64,000 nt of DNA from an uncultured Lentibacter sp. GTDB taxonomy: Bacteria; Pseudomonadota; Alphaproteobacteria; Rhodobacterales; Rhodobacteraceae. The notes under the pieces were generated by a model. It was not told the origin of the DNA and did not search any database. It worked only from the letters and a program-made list of their open reading frames with translations. The position numbers and the translations under genes are program-made. The stretch covers positions 62,001 to 126,000 of the forward strand of contig NZ_CAKZKL010000028.1 in assembly GCF_937123735.1 (NCBI RefSeq), written 5' to 3'. Below are positions 48,236 through 57,445 of this stretch, piece after piece. The first letter of the stretch is position 1. Each line of letters begins with the position of its first letter.

Positions 48236-50014
48236 ATGGGTGTGTTGGAACTGAGCCAGACAACTGAGGCCGTGTTGGCGCTGGGTGTTGTCCTTGTGAT
48301 GTTTGTGCTCTTTGTGCGCGAGACTTATCCCACCGAGGTGACCGCGATTTCGGGGGCGGCTGTGATGCTGCTGTTGGGGCTGTTGCCCTACGAGGACGCT
48401 TTGGAGGTTTTGTCAAACCCGGCGCCCTGGACGATTGCGGCCATGTTTGTGGTGATGGGGGCTTTGGTGCGCACGGGGGCTCTGGAGGCCTTCACCAGCG
48501 TGGCCGACAGGCTGGCGGCGACAAACCCTGCTCTGGCGATTGGCCTTTTGATGGGATTTGTGGTTGTGGCCTCAGCTTTTGTTTCAAACACGCCCGTGGT
48601 TGTGGTGATGATTCCGGTGTTTGTGCAGCTGGCCAAGACCATGGGGTTCTCCGCTTCAAAGCTGCTGATCCCGCTGTCTTATGCGGCCATCTTGGGGGGC
48701 ACATTGACCCTGATCGGGACCTCGACCAACCTTTTGGTGGACGGTGTGGCGCGGGCCAATGGGCAGGCGGCTTTCACGATCTTTGAGGTGACGCCGTTGG
48801 GGATTGTTCTTGTGATCTGGGGCATGATTTATCTGCGTTTCATTGCGCCGCTGCTTTTGCCGGAGCGCGACAGTATGGCGAGCCTGCTCAGCACCCGTTC
48901 CAAGATGAAATTTTTCACCGAGGCGGTGATCCCGCCGGAGAGCAACCTGATCGGGCGGGAGGTGACCGGGGTTCAGCTCTTCAAGCGTGATGGTGTGCGC
49001 CTGATTGATGTTGTGCGCGGGGATGCCTCGTTGCGGCGCAATTTGGCCGGGGTGCGCTTGCAGGTGGGTGACCGTGTGGTCTTGCGCACCGAGATGACCG
49101 AGCTGCTCAGTTTGCAAAGCAACAAGGAGCTGAAACGGGTGGATCAGGTATCGGCGGTTGAGACAACCACCGTTGAGGTTTTGATCACGCCGGGGGCGCG
49201 GATGGTTGGGCGCAAGCTGGGGGCGCTGCGTTTGCGGCGGCGCTATGGCGTGTATGCCCTGGCGGTGCACCGGCGTAACCAGAACATCGGATTGCAATTG
49301 GATGAGCTTGTTGTGCGGGTGGGCGATACGCTTTTGCTGGAAGGGGCTCCGGATGACATTCACCGCCTCGCGGCGGATATGGAGCTGGTAGAGGTGAACC
49401 AACCGCAGGCCCGCGCCTATCGGCGTGGCCATGCGCCGCTGGCGCTTCTGGTGATGTTTGGCCTTGTTTTGCTGGCCGGTCTGGGGGCGGCGCCCATTTT
49501 TCTGCTTGCGGTTTTGGCGGTGGCGATTGTTCTGTTGTCGCGCTGTATTGATGCGGAGGAGGCCTTTTCCTTTATTGACGGACGGCTGCTGGCGCTGATC
49601 TTTTCCATGCTGGCCATTGGGGCGGCCCTGCAGGCCACGGGAGCTGTTGAAATGATCGTGCGTGCCGTGGCGCCTGTGCTGTCGGTCTTGCCGCCGTTTC
49701 TGATCATCTGGGCGATTTATCTGCTGACCTCGGTGCTGACCGAGCTTGTGAGCAACAATGCGGTGGCCGTTGTGATCACGCCGGTGGCAATCGGTTTGGC
49801 GACGGCGCTGGGGATTGATGCGCGGCCCCTGATTGTGGCGGTGATGGTGGCGGCGAGTGCCTCCTTTGCCACGCCGATCGGTTATCAGACCAATATGCTG
49901 GTTTACGGACCGGGGGGGTACAAGTTCACGGATTTCATGCGCGTGGGCATTCCTTTGAACCTCTCGGTGGGGCTGTTGGCTTCCGCGCTCATTCCGCTGA
50001 TCTGGCCGCTTTAG
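48236..50014 (+). CDS. SLC13-family permease with two TrkA-C domains
   Basis: 592 residues. N-terminal transport half with FVVVASAFVSNTPVVVVMIPV (SNT motif) and LGGTLTLIGTSTNLLVDG. A central cytoplasmic part carries two TrkA-C/RCK_C domains: EVTGVQLFKRDGVRLIDVVRG and KLGALRLRRRYGVYALAVHR. The C-terminal transport half ends with LTELVSNNAVAVVITPVAIG and FATPIGYQTNMLVYGPGGYKF. Members move dicarboxylates, sulfate or other anions with Na+ or H+. Convergent with the related gene at 50117. Confidence 0.92.
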   Translation: MGVLELSQTTEAVLALGVVLVMFVLFVRETYPTEVTAISGAAVMLLLGLLPYEDALEVLSNPAPWTIAAMFVVMGALVRTGALEAFTSVADRLAATNPALAIGLLMGFVVVASAFVSNTPVVVVMIPVFVQLAKTMGFSASKLLIPLSYAAILGGTLTLIGTSTNLLVDGVARANGQAAFTIFEVTPLGIVLVIWGMIYLRFIAPLLLPERDSMASLLSTRSKMKFFTEAVIPPESNLIGREVTGVQLFKRDGVRLIDVVRGDASLRRNLAGVRLQVGDRVVLRTEMTELLSLQSNKELKRVDQVSAVETTTVEVLITPGARMVGRKLGALRLRRRYGVYALAVHRRNQNIGLQLDELVVRVGDTLLLEGAPDDIHRLAADMELVEVNQPQARAYRRGHAPLALLVMFGLVLLAGLGAAPIFLLAVLAVAIVLLSRCIDAEEAFSFIDGRLLALIFSMLAIGAALQATGAVEMIVRAVAPVLSVLPPFLIIWAIYLLTSVLTELVSNNAVAVVITPVAIGLATALGIDARPLIVAVMVAASASFATPIGYQTNMLVYGPGGYKFTDFMRVGIPLNLSVGLLASALIPLIWPL

Positions 50015-50019
50015 AGCTT

Positions 50020-50102
50020 TCGAATTTGGCTGCGCCAAATCCGACCGGTGCGAGGGGCCAGCCCCTCGCGCTCCCCGGGATATTTGGGGCAATAAGAAAG
50101 GG
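50020..50102 (+). repeat. Structured intergenic repeat, full three-module copy
   Basis: Module 1: TCGAATTTGGCTGCGCCAAA then TCCGACCGG, an ATTTGGC/GCCAAAT hairpin. Module 2: GCGAGGGGCCAGCCCCTCGC, a different palindrome from the other copies but still perfectly paired. Module 3: CTCCCCGGGATATTTGGGGC and the tail AATAAGAAAGGG. It begins 6 bp past the stop of the plus-strand SLC13 gene and separates the two convergent permease genes. Confidence 0.88.
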
Positions 50103-50116
50103 ATTTTTAGGCGGGT

Positions 50117-51889
50117 CTAGAGAGGCCAGAAGATCAGGATCAGCGGGATGGAGACCACGACCACGATGATTTCGAGCGGCAGGCCCATGCGCCAGTAATC
50201 TGCGAAGCGATAACCGCCCGGACCGAGGATGAGCGTGTTGTTTTTGTGACCTATGGGGGTGAGGAACGCCGAGGAGGCGGCCACGGCCACGGCCATGAGG
50301 AAGGGATCAGGAGAGACTTCAAGGGCGCGGGCCATTTCGATGCCCACGGGTGCGGCGACGATTGTTGTCGCGGTGTTGTTGAGCACATCCGAGAGTGTCA
50401 TGGTGACGATCATCAGCACCGTCAGGATGGCCCAGGGGGGCATGGTTTGGGTGATGTTGAGCAGCGCGCCTGCGAGGAGCTCGGTTCCGCCTGAGTTTTC
50501 AAGCGCGGCGCCCAGAGGGATCATCGAGCCGAGGAGCACCACCACGGGCCAGTTGATGTGATCATAAAGCTCGGAGAGCGGCAGAATTTTGAACAGGATA
50601 TAGGCTACGACCACCCCCCCGAGTGCGATGGGCAGGTAGAGCAGCCCCAGCGAGGCGGCGGCCACGGCGGCGACAAAGAGACCAATGGCGAGCCATGTCT
50701 TGCTGTCTTGGGTCACGGCAAGGCCGCGATCGGCCAGCGGCAGGCAGCCAAGCCAGTCTGTGACCTCGGGGCCTGTGCCTTGGGGCACGAGCAAAAGCAG
50801 GATGTCGCCGGCCTGCACCTCGGTTTTGCGGATCTGGCTGGTGATGCGGCGGCCTTTGCGGGAAATGCCCATGAGCACGGTTTGTTTGCGCCAGGACAGG
50901 CCCAAGCTGAGTGCGCTTTTGCCCGCGATACGCGCTTCGGCGGGCACCACCACTTCGATGAGGTCAAGCCCTTCGTTGGCGGCTTTGAGGCGTTCTTCGC
51001 GGGTTTTGTCGGCAAAGGCAAGCCCGAGGGTGGCGCGAAATTCATCCAGCGCATCGGGGCTGGCCTCCAGCACCAGCACGTCATGTTCCTGCAAGTGCGC
51101 GTTGCGCGCCGCGCCATAGTGGCGTTTGCCGTTGCGCATGAGGCCGAGGATGGCGACATCGGCCTGTTCGGCGGCCTCTTCAAGCTCGGCGAGGCGTTTG
51201 CCGATCTGTTTGCAGCCCTTTGGCACGGTGAGCTCTGCGATATAGGCGGACATATCACCCACGGCTTTGAGGGCATCTGCGCGATTGGGGATGAGGCGCC
51301 AGCCGATCAGCGCGACAAAGAGCAGCCCTGCCAGCGCCGTGAGCCCGCCGACGGGGGCGAAATCAAACATGGAAAAAGGCTCGCCCGTGGCATCCCCGCG
51401 GATGGAGGCGATGATGATATTGGGCGGCGTGCCGATGAGGGTGGCCATGCCGCCAAGGATTGTCGCAAAGGACAGTGGCATGAGCGAGAGGCCCGGCGCG
51501 CGGCCCGCTTTGCGCGCGGTCTGGATATCAACAGGCATGAGCAGGGCCAGCGCGGCCACGTTGTTCATGAAGCCCGAGAGCAGCCCGCCCACGCTGCCCA
51601 TGATGGCGATATGCGCGCCAAGGCTGCGGCTGTTGTCAATCAGGGTTCGGGTGATGAGATAGATGGCGCCAGAGCGCACGAGGCCCGCCGACACCACCAA
51701 CACCAGCGCCACAACGATTGTCGCCGGATGGCCAAATCCCGCAAAGGCTGCATCGGTTTGGACAACGCCCAGGGACACGCCCAGCATCAGGGCTGCAAAG
51801 GCCACGAGATCATAGCGCCAGCGGCCCCAGAGCAAGAGCGCGAAAACGCCACCAAAGAGCGCGAAGAGGATGATCTGGTCTTGTGTCAT
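50117..51889 (-). CDS. SLC13-family permease with TrkA-C domains
   Basis: 590 residues, same design as the neighbour at 48236. [20 protein letters not shown] and [20 protein letters not shown] form the first half, with two RCK_C domains in the middle ([40 protein letters not shown]). [20 protein letters not shown] and [21 protein letters not shown] close it. The NNVA/NNTA motifs differ from SNT/SNNA of the other copy, so substrate or coupling ion may differ. It is the divergent neighbour of yebC. Confidence 0.92.
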   Translation of the reverse strand: MTQDQIILFALFGGVFALLLWGRWRYDLVAFAALMLGVSLGVVQTDAAFAGFGHPATIVVALVLVVSAGLVRSGAIYLITRTLIDNSRSLGAHIAIMGSVGGLLSGFMNNVAALALLMPVDIQTARKAGRAPGLSLMPLSFATILGGMATLIGTPPNIIIASIRGDATGEPFSMFDFAPVGGLTALAGLLFVALIGWRLIPNRADALKAVGDMSAYIAELTVPKGCKQIGKRLAELEEAAEQADVAILGLMRNGKRHYGAARNAHLQEHDVLVLEASPDALDEFRATLGLAFADKTREERLKAANEGLDLIEVVVPAEARIAGKSALSLGLSWRKQTVLMGISRKGRRITSQIRKTEVQAGDILLLLVPQGTGPEVTDWLGCLPLADRGLAVTQDSKTWLAIGLFVAAVAAASLGLLYLPIALGGVVVAYILFKILPLSELYDHINWPVVVLLGSMIPLGAALENSGGTELLAGALLNITQTMPPWAILTVLMIVTMTLSDVLNNTATTIVAAPVGIEMARALEVSPDPFLMAVAVAASSAFLTPIGHKNNTLILGPGGYRFADYWRMGLPLEIIVVVVSIPLILIFWPL

Positions 51890-51976
51890 GAGCCAAGCCT
51901 AGCGCGAGGCTGGGGCGATTTGCACGGGGAAATATGCCTCTGCGCTTCCTTTGGGCACCGGCGGGTGCAGGAATGG

Positions 51977-52006
51977 TTGAACAGCCCCCCTGCGATCCCT
52001 TATAGA
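51977..52006 (+). promoter_or_regulatory. Candidate yebC promoter
   Basis: TTGAAC at 51977-51982, spacer 18, TATAGA at 52001-52006, placed 36 bp before the yebC ATG. Both boxes are close to the sigma70 consensus. Confidence 0.55.
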
Positions 52007-52042
52007 GTGCGCAAGAATTTATCGGGTTATCAGGAGCAAACC

Positions 52043-52792
52043 ATGGCAGGCCATTCCAAATGGGCAAATATTCAGCACCGTAAAGGGCGTCAGGACAAGC
52101 TGCGCTCCAAGCTTTTCTCCAAGCTCTCCAAGGAGATCACGGTGGCCGCAAAGATGGGTGACCCTGATCCGGAGAAAAACCCCCGCCTGCGTCTGGCGGT
52201 GAAAGAGGCCAAGGGCCAGTCTATGCCCAAGGACAATATCGAACGGGCAATCAAGAAGGCTGTTGGTGGCGAGGGCGAGGCCTATGAAGAGATCCGCTAT
52301 GAAGGCTATGGGCCCAATGGTGTTGCGGTGATTGTCGAGACGATGACCGACAACCGCAACCGCACCGCCAGCAATGTGCGCTCGCTTTTTACCAAACATG
52401 GCGGCAACCTTGGCGAAACAGGCTCTGTGGGCTTCATGTTTGATCGCAAGGGGGCGGTGCGTTATCCGGCCACTGTGGGGGATGCGGACACCGTTATGAT
52501 GGCCGCGATCGAGGCTGGTGCCGAGGATGTGGAAAGCGGTGAAGAGGAACACATAATCTGGTGTGCTGACACGGATTTGAACGAGGTGTCAAACGCGCTT
52601 GAGGCCGCGCTGGGCGAGAGCGAGAGCACAAAGCTTGTCTGGCGGCCCACGACCACGACAGAAATGGGCTTTGAGGAGATGCAAAAGCTCATGCGCCTGA
52701 TGGATGCGTTGGAAGATGATGACGATGTGCAGACTGTGACCACAAATTTTGAAGCTTCAGACGCGGTTATGGCGCAGCTCGACGAGGCTTGA
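52043..52792 (+). CDS. yebC: YebC/PmpR-family protein
   Basis: 249 residues from the ATG at 52043 ([20 protein letters not shown]) preceded by CAGGAGCAAACC; the track's 744-residue ORF reads antisense through the SLC13 gene. The YebC hallmarks follow: [42 protein letters not shown] and [22 protein letters not shown]. The family was described as a transcription regulator and more recently as a factor that helps ribosomes at difficult sequences. Convergent with argP. Confidence 0.96.
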   Translation: MAGHSKWANIQHRKGRQDKLRSKLFSKLSKEITVAAKMGDPDPEKNPRLRLAVKEAKGQSMPKDNIERAIKKAVGGEGEAYEEIRYEGYGPNGVAVIVETMTDNRNRTASNVRSLFTKHGGNLGETGSVGFMFDRKGAVRYPATVGDADTVMMAAIEAGAEDVESGEEEHIIWCADTDLNEVSNALEAALGESESTKLVWRPTTTTEMGFEEMQKLMRLMDALEDDDDVQTVTTNFEASDAVMAQLDEA

Positions 52793-52816
52793 GCCGCCTG
52801 TGGCCAGCGCGCTGTT

Positions 52817-53722
52817 TCAGAGGCGTTGGCCCCCAAGAGGCTCTAGCGCCTTTTTTGCGTGCCGGCGCAGTCGGGCGGTGATCTGAGACAGCGCCGGCGA
52901 AACTATGCGGCTGACTTGCCAATAAAGCGGCCTGTCATAGTGGCTGTTTGGCAGCAGCGCGACCAGCTTGCCCTCTGCAAGATATGGGGCCGCGAGGCCA
53001 AGCGGATTGAGCGACCAACCAAGCCCGGCAACTGTGGCTCCAAGAAAGCCTGTGGTGGACGGCACAAGATGAACAGGAGGGCGCAGCCCCGGCCTGACAT
53101 GCTGTGCGAGCCAGTTGTGTTGTAAATCATCATGGGCTGAAAATTGCAACATGGGGGCCTGCGCCAAAGCTTCGGGGGTTGGGCCGAGCGCAAGCCATCG
53201 GCGCAAGAAGCCCGGTGACGCCGTGGCGACATAACGCAGCGCACCGAGCGCGACGACATCGCAGCCGCGCACCGGCTTTGCCTGTGTTGTCAGCGCGGCC
53301 ATGACCTCGCCCCTTCGCAGCCTGTCAGCCGAGACGCTCTCGTCATCGACCAACAGCTCAAAGCTGTATTGCGCGCTGCTATCAAGCGCGGCGGGGAGCC
53401 AGGTTGCCAGGCTGTCGGCATTGACGGCGAGGCGGATGCGGCGCGGGCTCTCTGTGGCCTGATCATCCAAACCAAGCGTGCGGGCCAGATTGGCCTCCAT
53501 CAGCGCGACGGCGTCAGCGTGGGCTGCGAGCCTGAGACCGGCGGCTGTGCCTCGGCAGGGGCTGGCGCGCTCTACCAGAACAGATCCGAAGCTGTCCTCC
53601 AGGGCCTTGAGCCGCTGGGAGACGGCGGATTGGGTGAGCCCTAGGGAGTCTGCGGCGGCCTCAAAGCTGCCGAGGCGCAGAATTTCGGCGAGGGCCGCGA
53701 GGTGTTTGGGATCGAGTGACAT
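52817..53722 (-). CDS. argP: LysR-family regulator ArgP/LysG
   Basis: 301 residues. The winged HTH, ALAEILRLGSFEAAADSLGLTQSAVSQRLKALEDSFGS, is the LysR type with SAVSQRLKALE as recognition helix. The effector domain shows VNADSLATWLPAAL, typical of ArgP/LysG, which sense basic amino acids and activate the adjacent lysE/argO exporter. It lies divergent from lysE across an 87-bp gap, the classic arrangement. Confidence 0.93.
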   Translation of the reverse strand: MSLDPKHLAALAEILRLGSFEAAADSLGLTQSAVSQRLKALEDSFGSVLVERASPCRGTAAGLRLAAHADAVALMEANLARTLGLDDQATESPRRIRLAVNADSLATWLPAALDSSAQYSFELLVDDESVSADRLRRGEVMAALTTQAKPVRGCDVVALGALRYVATASPGFLRRWLALGPTPEALAQAPMLQFSAHDDLQHNWLAQHVRPGLRPPVHLVPSTTGFLGATVAGLGWSLNPLGLAAPYLAEGKLVALLPNSHYDRPLYWQVSRIVSPALSQITARLRRHAKKALEPLGGQRL

Positions 53723-53755
53723 TAGAAATTCTTATTTATGAGGAAGAAAGTTAAT

Positions 53756-53790
53756 TTGTTTTATCCCGCTGCTCCGCATATCCCTAGGGA
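53756..53790 (+). promoter_or_regulatory. Candidate lysE promoter with overlapping palindrome
   Basis: TTGTTT at 53756-53761, a 17-bp spacer and TATCCC at 53779-53784, overlapped by the perfect 10-bp palindrome TCCCTAGGGA (53781-53790). ArgP/LysG usually binds upstream of -35, so the palindrome may be a second site. GGAGG at 53796-53800 serves as the ribosome site for the ATG at 53810. Confidence 0.45.
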
Positions 53791-53809
53791 AATTTGGAGG
53801 CCTAAAATT

Positions 53810-54403
53810 ATGCAGGCAGCTTTTGCCGGGTTTGCGCTCGGGTTTTCGCTTATTTTGGCCATAGGGGCGCAAAACGCCTTTGTGCTCCGGCAGGGGATTC
53901 GGGGGGAATTTGTCTTTGCGACCTGCGCCACCTGCGCGGTTTCGGACGCGCTGTTGATTGCTGCGGGGGTGACGGGCTTTGGTGCGCTCGCCGAGGCGCT
54001 GCCCTGGCTTGAAACTGCGATGCGCTTTGGGGGTGCGGCCTTTCTTTTCTGGTATGGGCTGCGCAACTTTGGTGCGGCCTGGCGAGGCGGACAAAGGCTC
54101 GACACCGAGGGGCGCGCGCAGAGCGCGCTGGCGGGGGTGTTGAGCACAGTGTTGATGCTGACCTGGCTCAATCCGCATGTCTATCTTGATACGGTTGTTC
54201 TTTTGGGGTCGATTTCTGCGCAATGGGACAACAAGCTCGGCTTTGCCCTTGGGGCTATGAGCGCAAGTTTTGTCTTCTTTTTCGCACTGGGCTACGGCGC
54301 AGGTTTTTTGCGGCCGCTTTTTGCACAGCCCCGATCCTGGCAGATCCTGGATGGGCTCGTGGGGCTGACGATGTGGGCGATTGCGTTGAAGCTGCTGCTG
54401 TGA
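53810..54403 (+). CDS. LysE/ArgO-family basic amino acid exporter
   Basis: 197 residues from the ATG at 53810 (MQAAFAGFALGFSLILAIGA); the track start at 53738 is rejected because GGAGG lies 9 bases before this ATG. Six helices; SLILAIGAQNAFVLRQGIRGEF is the LysE signature, and MLTWLNPHVYLDTVVLLGSI the conserved TM4-5 motif. It exports lysine and/or arginine under control of the divergent ArgP regulator. The following DMT gene starts 47 bp later on the same strand. Confidence 0.93.
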   Translation: MQAAFAGFALGFSLILAIGAQNAFVLRQGIRGEFVFATCATCAVSDALLIAAGVTGFGALAEALPWLETAMRFGGAAFLFWYGLRNFGAAWRGGQRLDTEGRAQSALAGVLSTVLMLTWLNPHVYLDTVVLLGSISAQWDNKLGFALGAMSASFVFFFALGYGAGFLRPLFAQPRSWQILDGLVGLTMWAIALKLLL

Positions 54404-54450
54404 GGGCTTTTGGCCTTGCAGGGGCCAAGGCTTCGTGGCTTTCTTAACAG

Positions 54451-55356
54451 ATGAATGAACCTCGCGCCTATCAGCCTGTCAAAGGTGTGTTCTGGATGCT
54501 CGTGACCGGGCTGTTGTTTGTCGGGGTGACGGCTCTTGTCAAGGTGAATGGCACCCGTATTCCGGCGGCGGAATCTGCCTTTCTGCGCTACGCAATGGGG
54601 CTGGTGTTCTTGCTCCCCATGATCGGAGCGCTGCGGCAATCGAGGCTCTCGTTGCGCCAGCATAAGCTTTTCTGGGCGCGTGGATTGGCGCATACGGGGG
54701 GCGTGGCGCTTTGGTTTTATGCCATGGCGCGCATTCCGATCGCGGATGTGACGGCTATGAATTATCTCGCGCCGGTTTATGTGACATTGGGGGCGGCGCT
54801 GTTTTTGGGCGAGAAGCTCGCGCTGCGGCGGATCCTTGCGGTGGTGGCGGCCCTTGTGGGGGCGCTGATAATTTTGCGGCCGGGGTTTCGCGAAGTCGGG
54901 ATGGGGCATTTGGCGATGCTCTTTGCGGCGGTTTTCTTTGCGGGCTCTTACCTGTTGGCCAAGCGGATGTCGGACGAAACCGGCCCTGCTGTTGTGGTGA
55001 GCATGTTGTCGCTGACTGTGACTGTCGGGCTTGCCCCGCTTGCGCTGGCAAACTGGGTATCGCCCACCGGAAGTGAGTTGGCGGTGCTGTTTGCTGTCGC
55101 GGCTTTGGCGACGGCGGGGCATTACACCATGTCCATGGCCTTTGCGGCGGCCCCTGTGACGGTGACGCAGCCTGTGAGCTTTTTGCAGCTGGTCTGGGCG
55201 ATTTTGCTGGGCGCAGTGTTTTTCGGCGAGGGTGTTGACCCCTGGGTTGTGGTTGGCGGTTTGGTTATTATCGGGTCGATCGCGTTCATCACCATGCGAG
55301 AGGCCGCGCTCAAACGCAAAATGCGCACGCCAGCTGTGCCGGCCACCAAGTTTTGA
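54451..55356 (+). CDS. DMT-superfamily (EamA) transporter
   Basis: 301 residues, ten predicted helices. VTALVKVNGTRIPAAESAFLRYAMGLVF and VALWFYAMARIPIADVTAMNYLAPVYVT are typical of EamA proteins related to RarD/RhaT-like permeases; the second repeat starts at LAMLFAAVFFAGSYLLAKRM. Substrate unknown. It converges with choV; the 109-bp gap has no clear terminator. Confidence 0.88.
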   Translation: MNEPRAYQPVKGVFWMLVTGLLFVGVTALVKVNGTRIPAAESAFLRYAMGLVFLLPMIGALRQSRLSLRQHKLFWARGLAHTGGVALWFYAMARIPIADVTAMNYLAPVYVTLGAALFLGEKLALRRILAVVAALVGALIILRPGFREVGMGHLAMLFAAVFFAGSYLLAKRMSDETGPAVVVSMLSLTVTVGLAPLALANWVSPTGSELAVLFAVAALATAGHYTMSMAFAAAPVTVTQPVSFLQLVWAILLGAVFFGEGVDPWVVVGGLVIIGSIAFITMREAALKRKMRTPAVPATKF

Positions 55357-55465
55357 AAACAGGGGCCTTGGCTGGGGCAGGCCGGGGGCGCCAGCCCTTG
55401 ATGGGACACCTGCGGTTGTATGCTCTTCAGGACAGGCGTTAAACGACACAGCCGCAGCGGCGCAC

Positions 55466-56497
55466 TCAAGCCTTTGGGGTGAGCAGGCGCGTGAGCACTG
55501 TGTTGCGCGTGATCTGGCCGATTGCCGCGCCGGCCTGCATGACCTTGAGGGGGCTGTCGCCGGCGTCAAAATGGGGCATCAGGGCAGACAGTTTGGTGTG
55601 TGCTGAAATGCTGCCGCGCGCGGCCGGGGTGAGCGGCTCCATCACATCCCGGGCGGTCAGCACGCCCAAGGGGTTCATCTGGGCCACGAAGTCCGCGACA
55701 TAGCTGTTGGCGGGATTGGTGTAGATGTCTTGAGGCGTGCCGCATTGGACGATGCGCCCACCCTCCATGATGGCGATGCGCCCGCCGATTTTGAAGGCCT
55801 CGTCCAGATCGTGGGACACAAAGATGATGGTGCGCCCAAGGCGCGCCTGAAGGTCAAGCAGCTCGTCTTGCAGGCGTGTGCGAATGAGCGGGTCGAGGGC
55901 GGAGAAGGGCTCATCCATCAACAGGATCGGGGCGCTGGTGGCGAAGGCCCGCGCCAGCCCGACACGTTGTTGCATCCCGCCGGAGAGTTCACCCACCTTG
56001 CGATCGGCCCATTCAGAGAGGCCGACAAGGGCCAGCTGCTCGCGCACTGTATCTGCGCGCGCAGACGGGCTTTGGCCGGCAAGTTCCAGCCCGAGGCCAA
56101 CGTTTTGGGCGACACTGCGCCATGGCAGCAAGCCAAAGTGTTGAAACACCATCGAGATTTGATGCAGGCGCAGGGCGCGCAACCGGGCCGGACTGGCTTG
56201 GGTGAGCGCGGTGGTTTCTGTTGCGCTGCGCACGAAAACCTCGCCGCGCACCACAGGGTTGAGGCCGTTGACCGCGCGCAGGAGCGTGGACTTTCCCGAG
56301 CCGGAAAGCCCCATCAGAACAAGTATTTCCCCCTGTCGCACGTCAAGGCTGCAATTGTGCACACCGAGCACTTGGCCCGTTGCGGCCTGTATCTCGGACC
56401 GGCTTTGGCCTGCATCCATGAGGGGCAGGGCGGTTTCGGGCTGGGTGCCGAAGACAATGGACACATTGTCAAAGGAGACGGCGATGTCAGAGTTCAT
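55466..56497 (-). CDS. choV: Choline ABC transporter ATP-binding protein
   Basis: 343 residues. Walker A GLSGSGKSTLLRAVNGLNPVV, signature LSGGMQQRVGLARA, and Walker B ILLMDEPFSALDP, of the ProV/OpuAA type. After the nucleotide-binding domain, residues from about 265 (NPLGVLTARDVMEPL) form a truncated CBS-like tail. It energises uptake by ChoW with ChoX as binding protein. It overlaps choW by ATGA. Confidence 0.93.
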   Translation of the reverse strand: MNSDIAVSFDNVSIVFGTQPETALPLMDAGQSRSEIQAATGQVLGVHNCSLDVRQGEILVLMGLSGSGKSTLLRAVNGLNPVVRGEVFVRSATETTALTQASPARLRALRLHQISMVFQHFGLLPWRSVAQNVGLGLELAGQSPSARADTVREQLALVGLSEWADRKVGELSGGMQQRVGLARAFATSAPILLMDEPFSALDPLIRTRLQDELLDLQARLGRTIIFVSHDLDEAFKIGGRIAIMEGGRIVQCGTPQDIYTNPANSYVADFVAQMNPLGVLTARDVMEPLTPAARGSISAHTKLSALMPHFDAGDSPLKVMQAGAAIGQITRNTVLTRLLTPKA

Positions 56498-57345
56498 GCC
56501 CGGGCCTCCACGCGCAGCATTCTGTCAAGGGCGATGGCAACCGCGACAATGACCAGCCCGCTTTCAAAGCCCAAAGCCGCGTTGACCGTGTTGAGCGCCC
56601 GCACGACCGGCACGCCCAACCCGTCTGCGCCCACGAGGGCCGCGATGACCACCATAGACAGAGAAAGCATGATGGTTTGGTTGAGGCCGGCCATGATTTG
56701 GGGCAGGGCCGAGGGCAGTTCGACCTTCCACAGCAGTTGGCGCGGGGTGGCTCCAAAGGCGCGGGCCGCTTCCAGAAGGGGCAGCGGGGTGCGCGAGATC
56801 CCCAGATGTGTGAGGCGAATGGGCGCTGGCAAGACAAATATAAAGGTTGCGACAAGCCCCGGGACCATGCCGATCCCAAACAGGACGATCATCGGGATGA
56901 GATAAACGAACGTCGGGATTGTCTGCATCATATCCAGAACCGGGAGCAAGGCTTGATAAACTTTCGGGCGGTGGGCGGCATAAATCCCGATGGGGACGCC
57001 GACCCCCATGCAGAACACCCCTGCAAAAAGGATGAGTGCGAGGCTCTCTGTGGCTTCTTCCCAGTAGCCTTGATTGAGGACGAAGCCAAAGCAAAGCGCC
57101 ACAATGACTGTGCGTTTCCAGCTGCGTTGCAACAGCCAGGTGAGGGCTGCAAACAGCGCGATCAGGGCCAAGGGATGTGGAAACTGGAGCACATCAAGCG
57201 CTGTATCTATGGCAGCGCTGAGGAGCGTTTCCAGCAGATCAAATGCGCCGCTGAAGCGGTCTGTGAGCGCGTCAAACCCCGCTGCAATGGCTTTGCCGAC
57301 GGTGAGTTTGCCGTTTGCGTCCAGCAGGGGGGAAAGCCATGTCAT
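56494..57345 (-). CDS. choW: Choline ABC transporter permease
   Basis: 283 residues, ProW family with six to seven helices. VGVPIGIYAAHRPKVYQALLPVLDMMQTIPTFVYLIP is the family signature, and LEAARAFGATPRQLLWKVELPSALPQIMAG is the EAA loop that contacts the ATPase. The N-terminal 60 residues are hydrophilic then amphipathic, as in ProW. It follows choX by 100 bp that contain a stem-loop. Confidence 0.94.
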   Translation of the reverse strand: MTWLSPLLDANGKLTVGKAIAAGFDALTDRFSGAFDLLETLLSAAIDTALDVLQFPHPLALIALFAALTWLLQRSWKRTVIVALCFGFVLNQGYWEEATESLALILFAGVFCMGVGVPIGIYAAHRPKVYQALLPVLDMMQTIPTFVYLIPMIVLFGIGMVPGLVATFIFVLPAPIRLTHLGISRTPLPLLEAARAFGATPRQLLWKVELPSALPQIMAGLNQTIMLSLSMVVIAALVGADGLGVPVVRALNTVNAALGFESGLVIVAVAIALDRMLRVEARA

Positions 57346-57399
57346 GCAAATTTGCCTTTGTTGTGTGGGAAAGCAGCGTTGGCAGGCGCCTCAGGGTGC

Positions 57400-57429
57400 A
57401 GAGCTGGCGCGCGGTGGCGCACCAGCTCT
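57400..57429 (-). promoter_or_regulatory. Intercistronic stem-loop between choX and choW
   Basis: AGAGCTGGCGCGC pairs with GCGCACCAGCTCT over 13 bp with one mismatch and a GGTG loop. It lies 17 bp past the choX stop, without a U-tract. In binding-protein ABC operons such hairpins often raise the level of the binding-protein mRNA by blocking decay or slowing read-through. Confidence 0.6.
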
Positions 57430-57445
57430 TTGGCATCAAAGGGGG

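Noticed and set aside
50558-52042. Upstream part of the 744-residue ORF ending in yebC
   Set aside because: Antisense to the SLC13 gene; yebC has its own ATG, ribosome site and promoter at 51977-52043.
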